Shown: positions 32,124 through 42,005, counted from the first letter of the stretch. The stretch is 64,000 nucleotides of DNA from Nocardioides jiangsuensis (GCF_019679455.1 NZ_JAIEZQ010000002.1:1240001-1304000), one strand, 5' to 3'. Notes: generated by a model not told the origin, from the letters alone. Numbers and translations: made by a program.

Positions 32124-33467
32124 TCAGCCTCCGAACTTTTCCAGGTTGTCCTGCATCAGCTTCGTGGCGTTCTCCTGGGCCTTGCCGAGTGCCTCCTCCG
32201 GGGATGCCTTGCCGAGCACCGCCTCGTTGACCGCTACCTCGACGGTCTGCGGGGTGATGTCCCCCAGACCGGGGACGGCGGGGAGGAAGTGCAGGTTCTC
32301 CAGGTAGTCGTTCAGCACCGCCTGCGGCGACTCGGTGAAGGCGGCGTCCTCCCGGGCGGAGTTCCGGGCCGGGATCATCCCGGCCTTCGCCCAGCTGCCG
32401 GACTCCTGGCTCAGCGAGCTGATGAACACCTTCGACGCGTTGGCGAGGTTGCCGTCCTCGGCGGCCTGCTTGGTCATGAAGAAGTGGTGGGAGTTCGCCC
32501 AGGCGGCGGGCTTCTCGCCGATGGTCGGGATCGGCGCGATGCCGTAGTCGAGGCCGGCGGCCTCGAGGTCGTTGATCTGCCAGATCCCGTCCCAGGTGAT
32601 CGAGTTCTGGCCGTTCTTGAACGCGAGGTACTGCGCGTCGATGTCGACGTTCGACGGGCCGTAGCCCTTGTCGACCTGCTCCACCATCCAGGACAGCGCC
32701 TCGACGCCCTCCGCGGAGCCGAACGTCGCCTCGGAGCCGTCCTCGGCGTAGGGCTCGCCGCCGAACTGCCACAGGAGGCTGAAGAACATCAGGTGGGCCG
32801 GCCACTGGTTCGGCATCCAGAACGGCTGGAAGCCGGCGGACTTCAGCTTCCGGCACGCCTCGTCCAGCGTGGCGGCGTCCGTCGGCGCCTCGCCGATGCC
32901 GGCCTTCTCGAAGTGGTCCTTGTTCCAGTACATCGCCAGCGAGTGCACGTCGAGCGGAATGCCGTACCGGCTGCCGTTGTAGATGCCCGGTCCCCACACG
33001 GCAGGCGTGAAGTCCGACTCCGCGAGGTCGATCTGCTCGGCCACGTCGTCGAGTGGGACGATGACGCTGCGGGCGGCGTTCGTGGCGAGCTGGTCGAGGT
33101 GCATGACCCCGACGTGGGGCCCGCGGCCGGCGTTGGCGGCGGCGGGGAGGCGCTGGTAGAAGTCCGCCCACTCGACGGTGTTGGACTTGACGGTGATGTT
33201 CTTCTGGGCGCTGTTGAAGTCCTTGACGAGCGCCTGCATCGTCGGCCCGTCGCCACCGGTGAAGCCGTTCCAGTAGTCCAGGGTGACCGGCGGGCCGGTG
33301 TACTTCCCGGTGAACTCACCGCCCGCGCTGGGCTGGGCCCCGACCCCCTTGCCACCGCCGCACCCGGCGAGGAAGGCGGCGGTGGAGCCGGCGCCGAGGA
33401 CGAGGAAGCCGCGCCTGCTGAGGCTGGTCTCCACGGGTCGGGACCTGCGGAAGGGGGTGTTCGTCAT
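32124..33467 (-). CDS. Sugar ABC transporter substrate-binding lipoprotein (Tat-exported)
   Basis: 447 residues. The signal SLSRRGFLVLGAGSTAAFLA followed by GCGGG combines a twin-arginine motif with a lipobox Cys at about residue 36. The mature domain is a family-1 solute-binding fold (PPVTLDYWNGFTGGDGPTMQ, YGIPLDVHSLAMYWNKDHF, NSITWDGIWQINDLEAAG). It binds the sugar outside the membrane for the two permeases encoded next. It lies 22 bp after the GH51 gene, so uptake and intracellular hydrolysis are co-expressed. Confidence 0.92.
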   Translation of the reverse strand: MTNTPFRRSRPVETSLSRRGFLVLGAGSTAAFLAGCGGGKGVGAQPSAGGEFTGKYTGPPVTLDYWNGFTGGDGPTMQALVKDFNSAQKNITVKSNTVEWADFYQRLPAAANAGRGPHVGVMHLDQLATNAARSVIVPLDDVAEQIDLAESDFTPAVWGPGIYNGSRYGIPLDVHSLAMYWNKDHFEKAGIGEAPTDAATLDEACRKLKSAGFQPFWMPNQWPAHLMFFSLLWQFGGEPYAEDGSEATFGSAEGVEALSWMVEQVDKGYGPSNVDIDAQYLAFKNGQNSITWDGIWQINDLEAAGLDYGIAPIPTIGEKPAAWANSHHFFMTKQAAEDGNLANASKVFISSLSQESGSWAKAGMIPARNSAREDAAFTESPQAVLNDYLENLHFLPAVPGLGDITPQTVEVAVNEAVLGKASPEEALGKAQENATKLMQDNLEKFGG

Positions 33468-33489
33468 GGTGGGACTCCTGTGGTTGAGG

Positions 33490-35007
33490 TCAGCGGTCGC
33501 TGACGGTGGTGAGACGGATGACGGCCCAGGACACCGGCGGGAGCTGGGCGCGCAGCTGCCCGCCGTCCACGGTCACGTCGGGCAGGGTGCGGGGGATGAC
33601 CCGGTCGGGCTGCTGCTCGGTGTTCGTCGCGCGGACGTCGTCGTCGGACAGGACGGTCGCCTCGACGACCCGGCAGGACCCACCCAGGCCGCGGAGGTCG
33701 GCCCGGAGCTCCGTGGCCTCGTCGGTGGAGCGGTTGGCGCAGAGCACGGTGACCTCGCCGGTCTCCTCGTCGTACGTCGCGGTCGCGTCGAGCAGGGGTA
33801 CGTCGCCGTGGAGCGCGCTCTCGTAGGACTCCACCGAGGGCTGGACCAGGAGCACCTCGCCCCGGGCCCAGCGGGCCGCCTGCGCGAACGGGTGGAAGAT
33901 CGTCTGGGTCCAGGCGCCGCCTCCCGCCTGGGTCAGGATCGGGGCGATCACGTTCACCAGCTGGGCCTGGCAGGCGATGCCGACCCGGTCGGCGTGGCGG
34001 AGCAGCGTGATCAGGAGGGAGCCCACCACGACCGCGTCGGCGACGTCGTACACGTCCTCGATCAGGGCGGGCTCGTCGCCGTAGGTGCGCGCGTCCTGGC
34101 CCTCGAACCGGGACTGGTGCCACACGTTCCACTCGTCGACCGAGAGGCGAAGCCGGCGGCGCGACTTCAGGCGGGCCCCCACGGCGTCGGCGGTCGCGAC
34201 GACCGCGTCGATCATCCGGTCCAGGTCCACGGAGCTGGCGAGGAAGGTGGGCAGATCGGTGGGGAGCGGGTCGTAGTAGGTGTGCAGCGAGACGTAGTCG
34301 ACCAGGTCGTAGCAGTGCTCCAGCGTGGTGGCCTCCCACGCACCGAAGGTGGGCATCCGGCTGTTGGAGCTGCCGCAGGCGACGAGCTCGATGCCCGGGT
34401 CGACCATGCGCATCGCCCGGGCAGTCTCGGCGGCGAGGCGGCCGTACTCGTCGGCGGTCTTGTGGCCGACCTGCCACGGGCCGTCGAGCTCGTTGCCCAG
34501 GCACCAGACCTTGATGTCGTGCGGCTCCTTGGCGCCGTGCGCGCGCCGGAGGTCCGAGAGCGCCGTGCCCTCCGGGTGGTTGCAGTACTCCAGCAGGTCC
34601 ACGGCCTCCTGTACCCCGCGCGTACCGAGATTCACCGCCATGATCGGGTCCATCCCGACCGTGCGGCACCACGCCGTGAACTCGTCGACGCCCACGGCGT
34701 TGGTCTCGATCGCCTTCCAGGCGAGGTCGAGCCGGCGGGGCCGGTCGGCCTGCGGGCCGATGCCGTCCTCCCAGCGGTAGCCGGAGACGAAGTTGCCGCC
34801 GGGGTAGCGGACGACGGTCGGACCGAGCTCGCGGACCAGGGCGGCCACATCGCCGCGGAAGCCGCCGGCGTCGGCCGTCGGGTGGTCGGGTTCGTAGATC
34901 CCGGTGTAGACGCATCGGCCCATGTGCTCGACGAACGTGCCGAAAAGCCGCCGATCCACCGGTCCTACCCGGAAAGCCCTGTCGAGTGTGATCGTTGCCA
35001 CTGCCAT
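33490..35007 (-). CDS. abfA: Alpha-L-arabinofuranosidase, glycoside hydrolase family 51
   Basis: 505 residues, full length, no signal peptide, so it acts in the cytoplasm. Family GH51 signatures: LFGTFVEHMGRCVYTGIYEP at the N-terminus, the acid/base Glu in WCLGNELDGPWQ, and the nucleophile Glu in LSVDEWNVWHQ. It removes terminal alpha-L-arabinofuranose from imported arabino-oligosaccharides. First gene of the operon 35007-28846, with the LacI-type operator directly upstream and a divergent LacI regulator. Confidence 0.95.
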   Translation of the reverse strand: MAVATITLDRAFRVGPVDRRLFGTFVEHMGRCVYTGIYEPDHPTADAGGFRGDVAALVRELGPTVVRYPGGNFVSGYRWEDGIGPQADRPRRLDLAWKAIETNAVGVDEFTAWCRTVGMDPIMAVNLGTRGVQEAVDLLEYCNHPEGTALSDLRRAHGAKEPHDIKVWCLGNELDGPWQVGHKTADEYGRLAAETARAMRMVDPGIELVACGSSNSRMPTFGAWEATTLEHCYDLVDYVSLHTYYDPLPTDLPTFLASSVDLDRMIDAVVATADAVGARLKSRRRLRLSVDEWNVWHQSRFEGQDARTYGDEPALIEDVYDVADAVVVGSLLITLLRHADRVGIACQAQLVNVIAPILTQAGGGAWTQTIFHPFAQAARWARGEVLLVQPSVESYESALHGDVPLLDATATYDEETGEVTVLCANRSTDEATELRADLRGLGGSCRVVEATVLSDDDVRATNTEQQPDRVIPRTLPDVTVDGGQLRAQLPPVSWAVIRLTTVSDR

Positions 35008-35027
35008 GCATCTTGTTCTAACCTGGA

Positions 35028-35043
35028 TTTACATCGTTGTAAA
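35028..35043. promoter_or_regulatory. LacI-type operator between abfA and its regulator
   Basis: TTTACATCGTTGTAAA: 6-bp perfect arms TTTACA/TGTAAA around TCGT, an even palindrome of the LacI/GalR kind. It lies 21 bp from the abfA start and 22 bp from the regulator start, so one site could control both divergent transcripts. The A/T-rich sequence is conspicuous here. Confidence 0.8.
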
Positions 35044-35064
35044 GACCGAGTCGAGGGTGAGCGC

Positions 35065-36105
35065 ATGGTGGTCCGGCTGAGCGACGTCGCTGCGCGAGCC
35101 GGGGTCTCGGTCAAGACGGTGAGCAACGTCGCGAACGGCTACCTGCACGTGAAGCCGGAGACCCGCGAGCGGGTGCAGGCGGCGATCGACGACCTGAACT
35201 ACCGCCCGAACCTGTCCGCCCGCAGCCTGCGCCAGGGACGGTCCGGCGTGATCGCCCTGGCCGTGCCCGCCCTCGACATGCCGTACTTCGCCGAGCTCAC
35301 CCGCGCCGTCGTGGAGGCTGCCGCCGAGCGCGGCTGGACGGTGCTCGTGGACCAGACCGACGGCCTCCGGGAGCGTGAGCTCGAGGTGGCCTCGGGTCTG
35401 CGCGGCCACCTGATCGACGGCCTCATCCTCAGCCCCGTCGGGCTCGAGGTCGACGAGCTGGAGCGGTCGAAGGAGGACACGCCGCTCGTGCTGCTCGGCG
35501 AGAAGATCGCGGGCGGGCCGGTCGACCACGTGGCCGTCGACAACGTCGAGGCCGCCCGGCTGGCGACCGACCACCTGCTCGGCCTCGGCCGCAAGCGAGT
35601 GGCCGCGATCGGCTACCAGGCCAGGGCCGACGCCGCGTCGGGGGTCGCGCCGCTGCGCCGCCGCGGCTACGAGCGGTCGCTGGCCGCCGCCGGCATCACC
35701 GTCGACGCGGAGCTGACCCCGCAGGTCGCGGGGTACCGCCGGGTGGACGGCGCGCACGCCATGGAGACGCTCCTGGCACTGCCCGAGCCGCCCGACGCGG
35801 TGTTCTGCTTCTCCGACCTGCTCGCTCTGGGTGCCCTGCGTGTGCTCGCCGAGCGCGGGCTGCGGGTTCCGGAGGACGTCGCCCTGATCGGGTTCGACGA
35901 CATCGAGGACGGCCGGTACAGCACGCCGAGCCTCAGCACGGTCGCGCCGGCCAAGGACGAGATCGCCCGGCACGCGGTGGACATGCTGCACGACCGCATC
36001 GCCGGCAGGGACGCGGTGCCCGCACGTGACGTCCGCGTCGGCTTCGAGATCGTCCCGCGCGAGTCCACGCTCGGTCGCGGGCAGACGGGTCCGTCCGGTC
36101 CGTAG
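35065..36105 (+). CDS. LacI/GalR-family transcriptional regulator
   Basis: 346 residues. The N-terminal LacI helix-turn-helix (LSDVAARAGVSVKTVSNVAN) and hinge (NYRPNLSARSLRQGRSGVIA) lead into a periplasmic-binding-like effector domain (VDHVAVDNVEAARLATDHLL, FCFSDLLALGALRVLAERGL, LIGFDDIEDGRYSTPSLSTV). It is divergent from the arabinofuranosidase operon and flanks the operator at 35028-35043, so it is almost surely its repressor, with an arabinose-type sugar as likely inducer. Upstream ATG/GTG choices exist; this ATG puts the HTH at the normal place. Confidence 0.93.
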   Translation: MVVRLSDVAARAGVSVKTVSNVANGYLHVKPETRERVQAAIDDLNYRPNLSARSLRQGRSGVIALAVPALDMPYFAELTRAVVEAAAERGWTVLVDQTDGLRERELEVASGLRGHLIDGLILSPVGLEVDELERSKEDTPLVLLGEKIAGGPVDHVAVDNVEAARLATDHLLGLGRKRVAAIGYQARADAASGVAPLRRRGYERSLAAAGITVDAELTPQVAGYRRVDGAHAMETLLALPEPPDAVFCFSDLLALGALRVLAERGLRVPEDVALIGFDDIEDGRYSTPSLSTVAPAKDEIARHAVDMLHDRIAGRDAVPARDVRVGFEIVPRESTLGRGQTGPSGP

Positions 36106-36150
36106 AGGCATCCGCAGCAGCATCCGTACAGGAAAGAGGTGGGGTCGGCG

Positions 36151-38004
36151 ATGGCGTCCCAGGGTCTTCGTGTTCTCGCGGCGGTCGCCGCCCTCGTGGT
36201 CGTCCCGTGGGTGTCGGCGCCGCCGTCCTCCGCGACGACCGGCGGCTACCGCAACCCGCTGCGACCGGGGGTGAACGGGTCGGACCGCACGGTGGACAGC
36301 TGCGCCGACCCGACGGTGCTCCGGGGGCAGCAGCCGGGGGACCGGTACTGGTACCTCTACTGCACCACCGACCCGCTCGACGACCAGGACACCGCCGGCC
36401 CCGGTGACCCGGTCTTCCACCCCGTCCCGATGATGCGCAGCACGGACCTCGTGGACTGGACCTACGTGGGGGACGCCCTGCCCGAGGCTCCTTCCTGGGC
36501 GGCCGAGGGAGCCGGCCTCTGGGCACCGGACGTCGTCTACTCCCGGTCGCTCGACCGCTACTACATGACCTTCGTGGTCACCGACGTCGACGACGCCGTC
36601 AGCGGTGAGCCCGGGTGCACGTCGGACAGCGCGATCGGCGTCGCGACGAGCCGCCGGCCCACGGGCCCGTGGCGGGTCAGCGACACCCCCGTCGTCGCTC
36701 CGCGCCGGGCCGGTGTCGGCTGCGACTTCTTCTGGACCTACGACCCCGACGTCCTCGGTGACGGCATCCGTGACCGTGGCGTCCTCTACTTCGGCAGCTA
36801 CTACGGCGGCATCCACGGCAGCCGGGTCGAGCTCACCCGGCACGGGATGACCGCCACCGGCGGCACCACCCGGATCACGGTCGGGAACCGGTACGAGGGG
36901 GCGAACGTGGTCCGGCGCGGCGACCACTACTACCTGTTCGCCTCGGCGACCAACTGCTGCAACGGGCCGCTCACCGGCTACAGCGTGTTCGCGGGCCGGG
37001 CGGACTCGCCGCTCGGCCCGTTCACCGACCGGGAGGGGACCTCGCTGCTCGCGGGACGCGTCGGCGGCACCCCGGTGCTCAGCATGAACGGGAACCGCTG
37101 GGTCGGCACCGGCCACAACTCGGTGTTCCGGGACTTCGACGGGCAGTGGTGGACCGTCTACCACGCCGTGGACCGGGAGGACCCCTACTTCGCGAGCGAG
37201 CCGGGCTTCACCAAGCGGCCCGCGCTGCTCGACCCGCTCGACTGGGTGGGCGGCTGGCCGACCGTGCGCGCGGGGCGGTGGACCTCCGACGAGCCCATGC
37301 CGGCCCCCGCCGCGCAGCCGGGGGAGGGGACGTCGTACACGCCCGCCCCGCTGCCCGACGACGTGCCCGGCGAGCGGCTCGTGGCCTACTCCGACGACTT
37401 CTCGGGGACCACGCTCGACCCGCGCTGGTCCTGGGTGCGGCAGCCCGCCCCGGCGACGTACGGCGTGGAGGGCGGGGCGTTCCGGTTCGACACCCAGGCG
37501 GGTGACCTGTACGTCGACAGCAACACCGCCTCGGTGCTCACCGAGGACGCGCCGGACGGCGACTACGTCGTGGAGACCCGGGTGCGGCTCGACGTCCCGG
37601 CCGAGGGCTGCTGCTTCAACTACGTGCAGGCGGGGCTGGTCGTCTACGGCGGCGACGACGCCTTCGTCAAGCTCGCCCACGCGTCGATCTGGGAGACCAG
37701 GCAGACGGAGTTCGCCAAGGAGGTGCCGACCGCGCCGGAGGGCTCGCCGAGGTACGGCAACACCGTGGTCGGTCCGCCGGCGGACCGGACCTGGCTGCGG
37801 GTGGTCAGGCGCGGCGTGCCGGGTTCCGCCGGCGACACGGAGCGGTACACCGCCTACACCAGCCAGGACGGCACGCGCTGGGTGCGCGGCGGTACGTGGA
37901 CGCACGACCTCGGCGACGACGCCCGGATCGGTCTGGTCTCCATGGGAGGCGCGGGGTTCAGCGCCCACTTCGACTACGTCGAGGTGTCCTCGCTCGGCCG
38001 GTGA
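36151..38004 (+). CDS. Secreted glycoside hydrolase family 43 protein with C-terminal concanavalin-like domain
   Basis: 617 residues. A Sec signal peptide (hydrophobic LAAVAALVVVPWVSA, likely cut after SSA) leads to a five-bladed GH43 propeller. The catalytic base Asp is in DSCADPTVL, the pKa-tuning Asp probably in FWTYDPDVLGD, and the acid Glu in NRYEGANVV. Residues ~410-617 (YSDDFSGTTLDPRWSWVRQP onward) form a beta-sandwich like GH43 C2/DUF1349 domains. It probably cuts arabinan or arabinoxylan outside the cell, feeding the ABC importer. It follows the LacI gene by 45 bp. The ATG is chosen for the AGGAAAGAGG at 36130. Confidence 0.87.
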   Translation: MASQGLRVLAAVAALVVVPWVSAPPSSATTGGYRNPLRPGVNGSDRTVDSCADPTVLRGQQPGDRYWYLYCTTDPLDDQDTAGPGDPVFHPVPMMRSTDLVDWTYVGDALPEAPSWAAEGAGLWAPDVVYSRSLDRYYMTFVVTDVDDAVSGEPGCTSDSAIGVATSRRPTGPWRVSDTPVVAPRRAGVGCDFFWTYDPDVLGDGIRDRGVLYFGSYYGGIHGSRVELTRHGMTATGGTTRITVGNRYEGANVVRRGDHYYLFASATNCCNGPLTGYSVFAGRADSPLGPFTDREGTSLLAGRVGGTPVLSMNGNRWVGTGHNSVFRDFDGQWWTVYHAVDREDPYFASEPGFTKRPALLDPLDWVGGWPTVRAGRWTSDEPMPAPAAQPGEGTSYTPAPLPDDVPGERLVAYSDDFSGTTLDPRWSWVRQPAPATYGVEGGAFRFDTQAGDLYVDSNTASVLTEDAPDGDYVVETRVRLDVPAEGCCFNYVQAGLVVYGGDDAFVKLAHASIWETRQTEFAKEVPTAPEGSPRYGNTVVGPPADRTWLRVVRRGVPGSAGDTERYTAYTSQDGTRWVRGGTWTHDLGDDARIGLVSMGGAGFSAHFDYVEVSSLGR

Positions 38005-38037
38005 GGAGCCGTTGCGGGGCTCGGGCATGATGTGCCG

Positions 38038-39570
38038 ATGAGCACCGAACCGCAGCAGAGCCAGCCCGACCCGCAGGGGCCGGAGAAGAGCGAGCCGGAG
38101 CAGCGCGGGGTGGTCTTCCCGGCCGCCGCCGACGGGCGCCGCAGCACCTCGGCGCTCGGCCGTGCGGTCGTCGCCGACGCGCTGCGCCCGGTGGACGTGG
38201 CGGGCGCCCTCGACGCGGAGCAGGAGACGAGCTGGCGCTCGGGCTACCTGGTGCACTTCCGGCGGCTGCTCGAGGCCGGCCTGTCGTCCCGCGACGCCGC
38301 GCTGGCGGTCGCGAACGGCGGCCTCGGCTCGCTGCACCAGCGGATGCGTGCGGTCGACGCCGAGGGCCGGGAGCAGCCGCTCGAGACCTGGGCCCGCTCG
38401 GCCGCCGACCGCACGCTCGACACCGTCGAGGTGGGCGGTTCGGGGGAGGCGGAGACGGGGCTCTCCCTGCCGTTCCACGGCCGTCGGCTGCGCGGCGACG
38501 AGCTGCGGCGGCGGCTGGACAACTGGGTCGCCGAGGGCGTGATGGAGCCGACCGCCGCGGACGCCGTACGCACGGTCATGGAGAACCCCGACTGGCTGCG
38601 GCTCGACGGTCACACCGTCGCGGTGCTCGGCGCCGGCGCCGAGATGGGCCCGCTCCAGGCGCTGCTGCGCTGGGGCGCCCGGGTCGCCGCGGTGGACCTG
38701 CCCCGGCCGGCGATCTGGCAGCGGGTGCTCGACACCGCCGACCGCGGGGCGGGCACGGTCGTGCTCCCGGTGCCGCAGGGAGCGAGCGACCTCACCACCG
38801 ACCGGGTGCCGCACCACGCCGGCGCCGACCTGGTCGCAGAGGTCCCGGTCGTCGCGGACTGGCTCGCGGGGCTGCCGGGGAGGCTGGTGCTCGGCAACTA
38901 CGTCTACGCCGACGGCGCGCACAACGTCCGGGTGTCGCTGGCCGTCGACGCGCTCACCACCCGGCTGCTCGAGGACCGCGACGACCTGGCGCTGGCGTTC
39001 CTGGCCACCCCGACCGACGTGTTCGCGGTCCCCGGGGACGCGGTCGCGCAGTCGACCCGCGCCTACGAGAGCCGCGCGGCCACCGCGAAGCTGATCGGCC
39101 GGCCGCTGCGCACGGTGAGCGGGGGCAGGCTGCTGAGGCGTGGCTACGTGCCCGGCTCCGACCCCGGCATCAACGACAGCCTGGTCCCGCAGCAGGGGCC
39201 GAACTACGCGCTCGCGAAGAGGCTCCAGCGCTGGCGCGCCACGGTCGCCCGCGACGCCGGTACGACGGTGTCGATGAACGTCGCGCCACCGACCCGGACG
39301 CGGTCGGTGACGAAGAACCGTGCCCTGGCCGCCGCCTACGCCGGGGCACACCGGTTCGGGGTCGAGGTGTTCGAGCCCGCCACCTCGAACGTGCTGATGG
39401 CCGCGCTGCTCGTCCACGACCTGCACACCGGCGGCGGGCCGGCGCACGAGCACCCGTGGCAGGACGAGGCGTACGGCGCCGTGCACGGCGGCCTCTGGCG
39501 CACGGCGTACGCACCGCGCAGCGCGCTCGGCCTGGCCGCGCTCCTCGGGTACGGCGCCGCCCGCACCTGA
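38038..39570 (+). CDS. Conserved protein of unknown function with a Rossmann-like segment
   Basis: 510 residues. The first ~30 residues are polar and disordered. A glycine-rich VAVLGAGAEMGPLQALLRWG at about residue 200, followed by VAAVDLPRPAIW, resembles a nucleotide-binding Rossmann turn with an acidic residue after the second strand. Other conserved-looking blocks are LGNYVYADGAHNVRVSLAVD and SMNVAPPTRTRSVTKNRALA. No signal peptide or membrane helix. I do not recognise a characterised family. It stands alone between the GH43 and Abm genes. Confidence 0.75.
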   Translation: MSTEPQQSQPDPQGPEKSEPEQRGVVFPAAADGRRSTSALGRAVVADALRPVDVAGALDAEQETSWRSGYLVHFRRLLEAGLSSRDAALAVANGGLGSLHQRMRAVDAEGREQPLETWARSAADRTLDTVEVGGSGEAETGLSLPFHGRRLRGDELRRRLDNWVAEGVMEPTAADAVRTVMENPDWLRLDGHTVAVLGAGAEMGPLQALLRWGARVAAVDLPRPAIWQRVLDTADRGAGTVVLPVPQGASDLTTDRVPHHAGADLVAEVPVVADWLAGLPGRLVLGNYVYADGAHNVRVSLAVDALTTRLLEDRDDLALAFLATPTDVFAVPGDAVAQSTRAYESRAATAKLIGRPLRTVSGGRLLRRGYVPGSDPGINDSLVPQQGPNYALAKRLQRWRATVARDAGTTVSMNVAPPTRTRSVTKNRALAAAYAGAHRFGVEVFEPATSNVLMAALLVHDLHTGGGPAHEHPWQDEAYGAVHGGLWRTAYAPRSALGLAALLGYGAART

Positions 39571-39660
39571 CCCGGACCGCCGGGCACGGCGCCGTGACCT
39601 CGGTCATGCCCCCGACTCAGCCCGTCCGACGTCCCGCGTCACGGCTTCTAACCTGGGACG

Positions 39661-40260
39661 GTGACCATCTCCACGCACCCCGACGTCGCCGTGCCCGTGA
39701 CCGTCTCGATCACCCGCCACGTCGACCCGGAGCACACCGAGCAGATGACCGCCTGGGTCCGGGCGGGCACGTCGCTGGCGGAGCGGTTCCCGGGGTTCCT
39801 GGGGACCGGCTGGGTCCGCCCGGGCGGCCGGTCGGACGAGTGGCACATGCTCTACCGCTTCGACAGCCCGGAGTCGCTGGCCCGGTGGGAGGCGTCGGAG
39901 CAGCGGGCGTGGTGGCTCGGGTCGGCGCAGGGGCTGGTGGGGGAGTCGCGCCGCGAGCGCCGTACCGGCATCGAGGGCTGGTTCGACCCGCCGCAGGAGC
40001 ACGACGTCGAGGACCTCCGGGCGTTGCCCGGGGCGCCGCCGCGCTGGAAGCAGGCGGTGATGATCTGGACCGCGTTCTTCCCGCTCAGCCTCGCGATGAG
40101 CGCGCTGCTCGGCGTCGTCGCACCTGACCTGGCCCTGGTCCCGCGAGCGCTCCTGACGACCGTGGTGATGACGCCGATCATGACCTACCTCGTGCTGCCG
40201 CAGCTGACGTCGCGTCTGGACTGGTGGCTGCACGGGCGACCCGCTCCCTGGCGCCGCTGA
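39661..40260 (+). CDS. Antibiotic-biosynthesis-monooxygenase (Abm)-domain membrane protein
   Basis: 199 residues from GTG. Residues ~10-105 form a ferredoxin-like Abm domain (VTVSITRHVDPEHTEQMTAW, FPGFLGTGWVRP, WHMLYRFDSPESLARWEASE). Two hydrophobic helices follow (about 130-152 and 158-178) and a basic tail. This Abm-plus-two-helix layout is common in bacteria and its role is unknown; substrate and enzymatic activity are both uncertain. Monocistronic, followed by a neat hairpin. Confidence 0.8.
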   Translation: MTISTHPDVAVPVTVSITRHVDPEHTEQMTAWVRAGTSLAERFPGFLGTGWVRPGGRSDEWHMLYRFDSPESLARWEASEQRAWWLGSAQGLVGESRRERRTGIEGWFDPPQEHDVEDLRALPGAPPRWKQAVMIWTAFFPLSLAMSALLGVVAPDLALVPRALLTTVVMTPIMTYLVLPQLTSRLDWWLHGRPAPWRR

Positions 40261-40283
40261 CCGCGCACCGGTCCCGCACTCCT

Positions 40284-40301
40284 GGGGACGACCGCGTCCC
40301 C
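40284..40301 (+). terminator. Short hairpin terminator after the Abm gene
   Basis: GGGGACG (40284-40290), loop ACCG, CGTCCCC (40295-40301), 24 bp after the stop. Perfect 7-bp stem without a T-tract. The rest of the 221-bp gap before betB shows no gene. Confidence 0.55.
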
Positions 40302-40481
40302 GTGGGGCGCCGGGGACTCCCGGGGCGGTGTGACCCAGATGACTAGTCCAGCAGGTTCTGTCCCGGAATGACGGGGGAATGATCCGCGCGACCCTCTGCG
40401 ACGACACCACCGCTGCTCGTCGCGCCCCACGGCCGTGGACGCGTCCACCCGGTGCAGCCGCGGTCCCGACGGAAGGAACGC

Positions 40482-42005
40482 ATGCCGGAGCTGTTCATCG
40501 ACGGGAGCTGGCGAGACGCCGGCGACGGACGAACCCGGGAGATCCGCTGTCCCGCGGACGGGAGCGTGGTCGCCACGGTCTCCGAGGCCGGACCGGAGGA
40601 CGCCCTGGACGCGGTCCGCGCCGCGCGCCGGGCCTTCGACGAGGGCCCCTGGCGGGACACCCCCGCCCCCGAGCGCGCCGCGATCCTGCACCGGGTCGCC
40701 GACCGCCTCGAGGCCGACAAGGACGAGGTGGCGCGGCTCGAGTCGCTGGACACCGGCAAGCGCCTCGTCGAGTCCGAGATCGACGTCGACGACATCGTCT
40801 CGGTGTTCCGGCACTACGCCGGTCTGGCCAACGCCGACGCCGGCCGGGTCGTGGACACCGGGATGCCCGACGTGTCCAGCCGGGTCGTGCACGAGCCGGT
40901 CGGGGTCTGCTCCCTGATCACGCCGTGGAACTTCCCGCTGCTGCAGACCTCGTGGAAGGTCGCGCCCGCGCTCGCCGCCGGGAACACCTTCGTGCTCAAG
41001 CCCAGCGAGCTCACCCCCTCGACGTCGATCTGGCTGATGAAGGCGCTCACCGACGCCGGCGTACCGGCGGGTGTCGCGAACCTGGTGCTCGGCACCGGGG
41101 ACCAGGTCGGCGCCCCGCTGACCGACGCCCCCGAGGTCGACCTCGTCTCGTTCACCGGAGGGCTGCTGACCGGCCGCAGGATCATGGCCGCGGCGGCGTC
41201 CACCGTGAAGAAGGTCGCCCTCGAGCTCGGCGGCAAGAACCCCAACGTGGTGTTCGCCGACGCCGACATCGAGACCGCGATCGACTACGCGCTGACCGCG
41301 ATCTTCCTCGACTCCGGGCAGGTCTGCTCGGCCGGCGCCCGGCTGGTCGTGGAGGCGTCGATCCACGACGAGTTCGTCGACGAGCTGGTCCGGCGGGCCG
41401 AGCGGATCCGGCTCGGCGGACCCTTCGACACCGACGCCGAGACCGGCCCGCTGATCAGCGAGGCGCACCGGGAGAAGGTCGAGCAGTACGTCGCCGACGC
41501 GATCACCGACGGCGCGACCCTGCGCACCGGCGGCGCACGTCCCGCCGACCCGGAGCTCGAGAAGGGCTTCTACTACCTGCCGACGATCCTCGACCACTGC
41601 GCCTCCGACATGCGGTGCGTGCGCGAGGAGTCCTTCGGCCCGGTGCTGACCGTCGAGACGTTCACCGGCGGCAGCGACCAGGAGCGCGAGGACGCCGCCG
41701 TGTCCGTCGCCAACGACACGATCTACGGGCTGGCCGGCGCGGTGTGGACCCGGGACGCCGGACGGGCCGAGCGGGTCGCCCGCCGGCTCCGCCACGGCAC
41801 GGTGTGGATCAACGACTACCACCCGTACGTGCCGCAGGCCGAGTGGGGCGGCTTCAAGCAGTCCGGCGTCGGTCGCGAGCTCGGCCTCGCCGGGCTCGAC
41901 GAGTACCGCGAGAAGAAGCACATCTGGCACAACACCAAGCCCGCGCCGCAGTACTGGTTCGGGGAGCCGGCGACCCCGGCCGCGCCAGGAGAGGACGCCC
42001 GATGA
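40482..42005 (+). CDS. betB: Betaine-aldehyde dehydrogenase
   Basis: 507 residues, ATG with a GGAAGGAA ribosome site. NAD-dependent aldehyde dehydrogenase fold: [33 protein letters not shown], catalytic Glu in [10 protein letters not shown] and nucleophile Cys in [12 protein letters not shown]. Specificity is inferred from the operon: the next genes are a BetA-like choline dehydrogenase and a BCCT transporter, so betaine aldehyde to glycine betaine is the expected reaction. The stop overlaps the betA start by 4 bp. Confidence 0.88.
   Translation: MPELFIDGSWRDAGDGRTREIRCPADGSVVATVSEAGPEDALDAVRAARRAFDEGPWRDTPAPERAAILHRVADRLEADKDEVARLESLDTGKRLVESEIDVDDIVSVFRHYAGLANADAGRVVDTGMPDVSSRVVHEPVGVCSLITPWNFPLLQTSWKVAPALAAGNTFVLKPSELTPSTSIWLMKALTDAGVPAGVANLVLGTGDQVGAPLTDAPEVDLVSFTGGLLTGRRIMAAAASTVKKVALELGGKNPNVVFADADIETAIDYALTAIFLDSGQVCSAGARLVVEASIHDEFVDELVRRAERIRLGGPFDTDAETGPLISEAHREKVEQYVADAITDGATLRTGGARPADPELEKGFYYLPTILDHCASDMRCVREESFGPVLTVETFTGGSDQEREDAAVSVANDTIYGLAGAVWTRDAGRAERVARRLRHGTVWINDYHPYVPQAEWGGFKQSGVGRELGLAGLDEYREKKHIWHNTKPAPQYWFGEPATPAAPGEDAR

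Noticed and set aside
35029-39486. A ~1485-codon minus-strand frame across the LacI, GH43 and unknown genes
   Set aside because: It runs opposite three well-supported plus-strand genes, has low-complexity composition and no recognisable domain. It is a codon-bias shadow.
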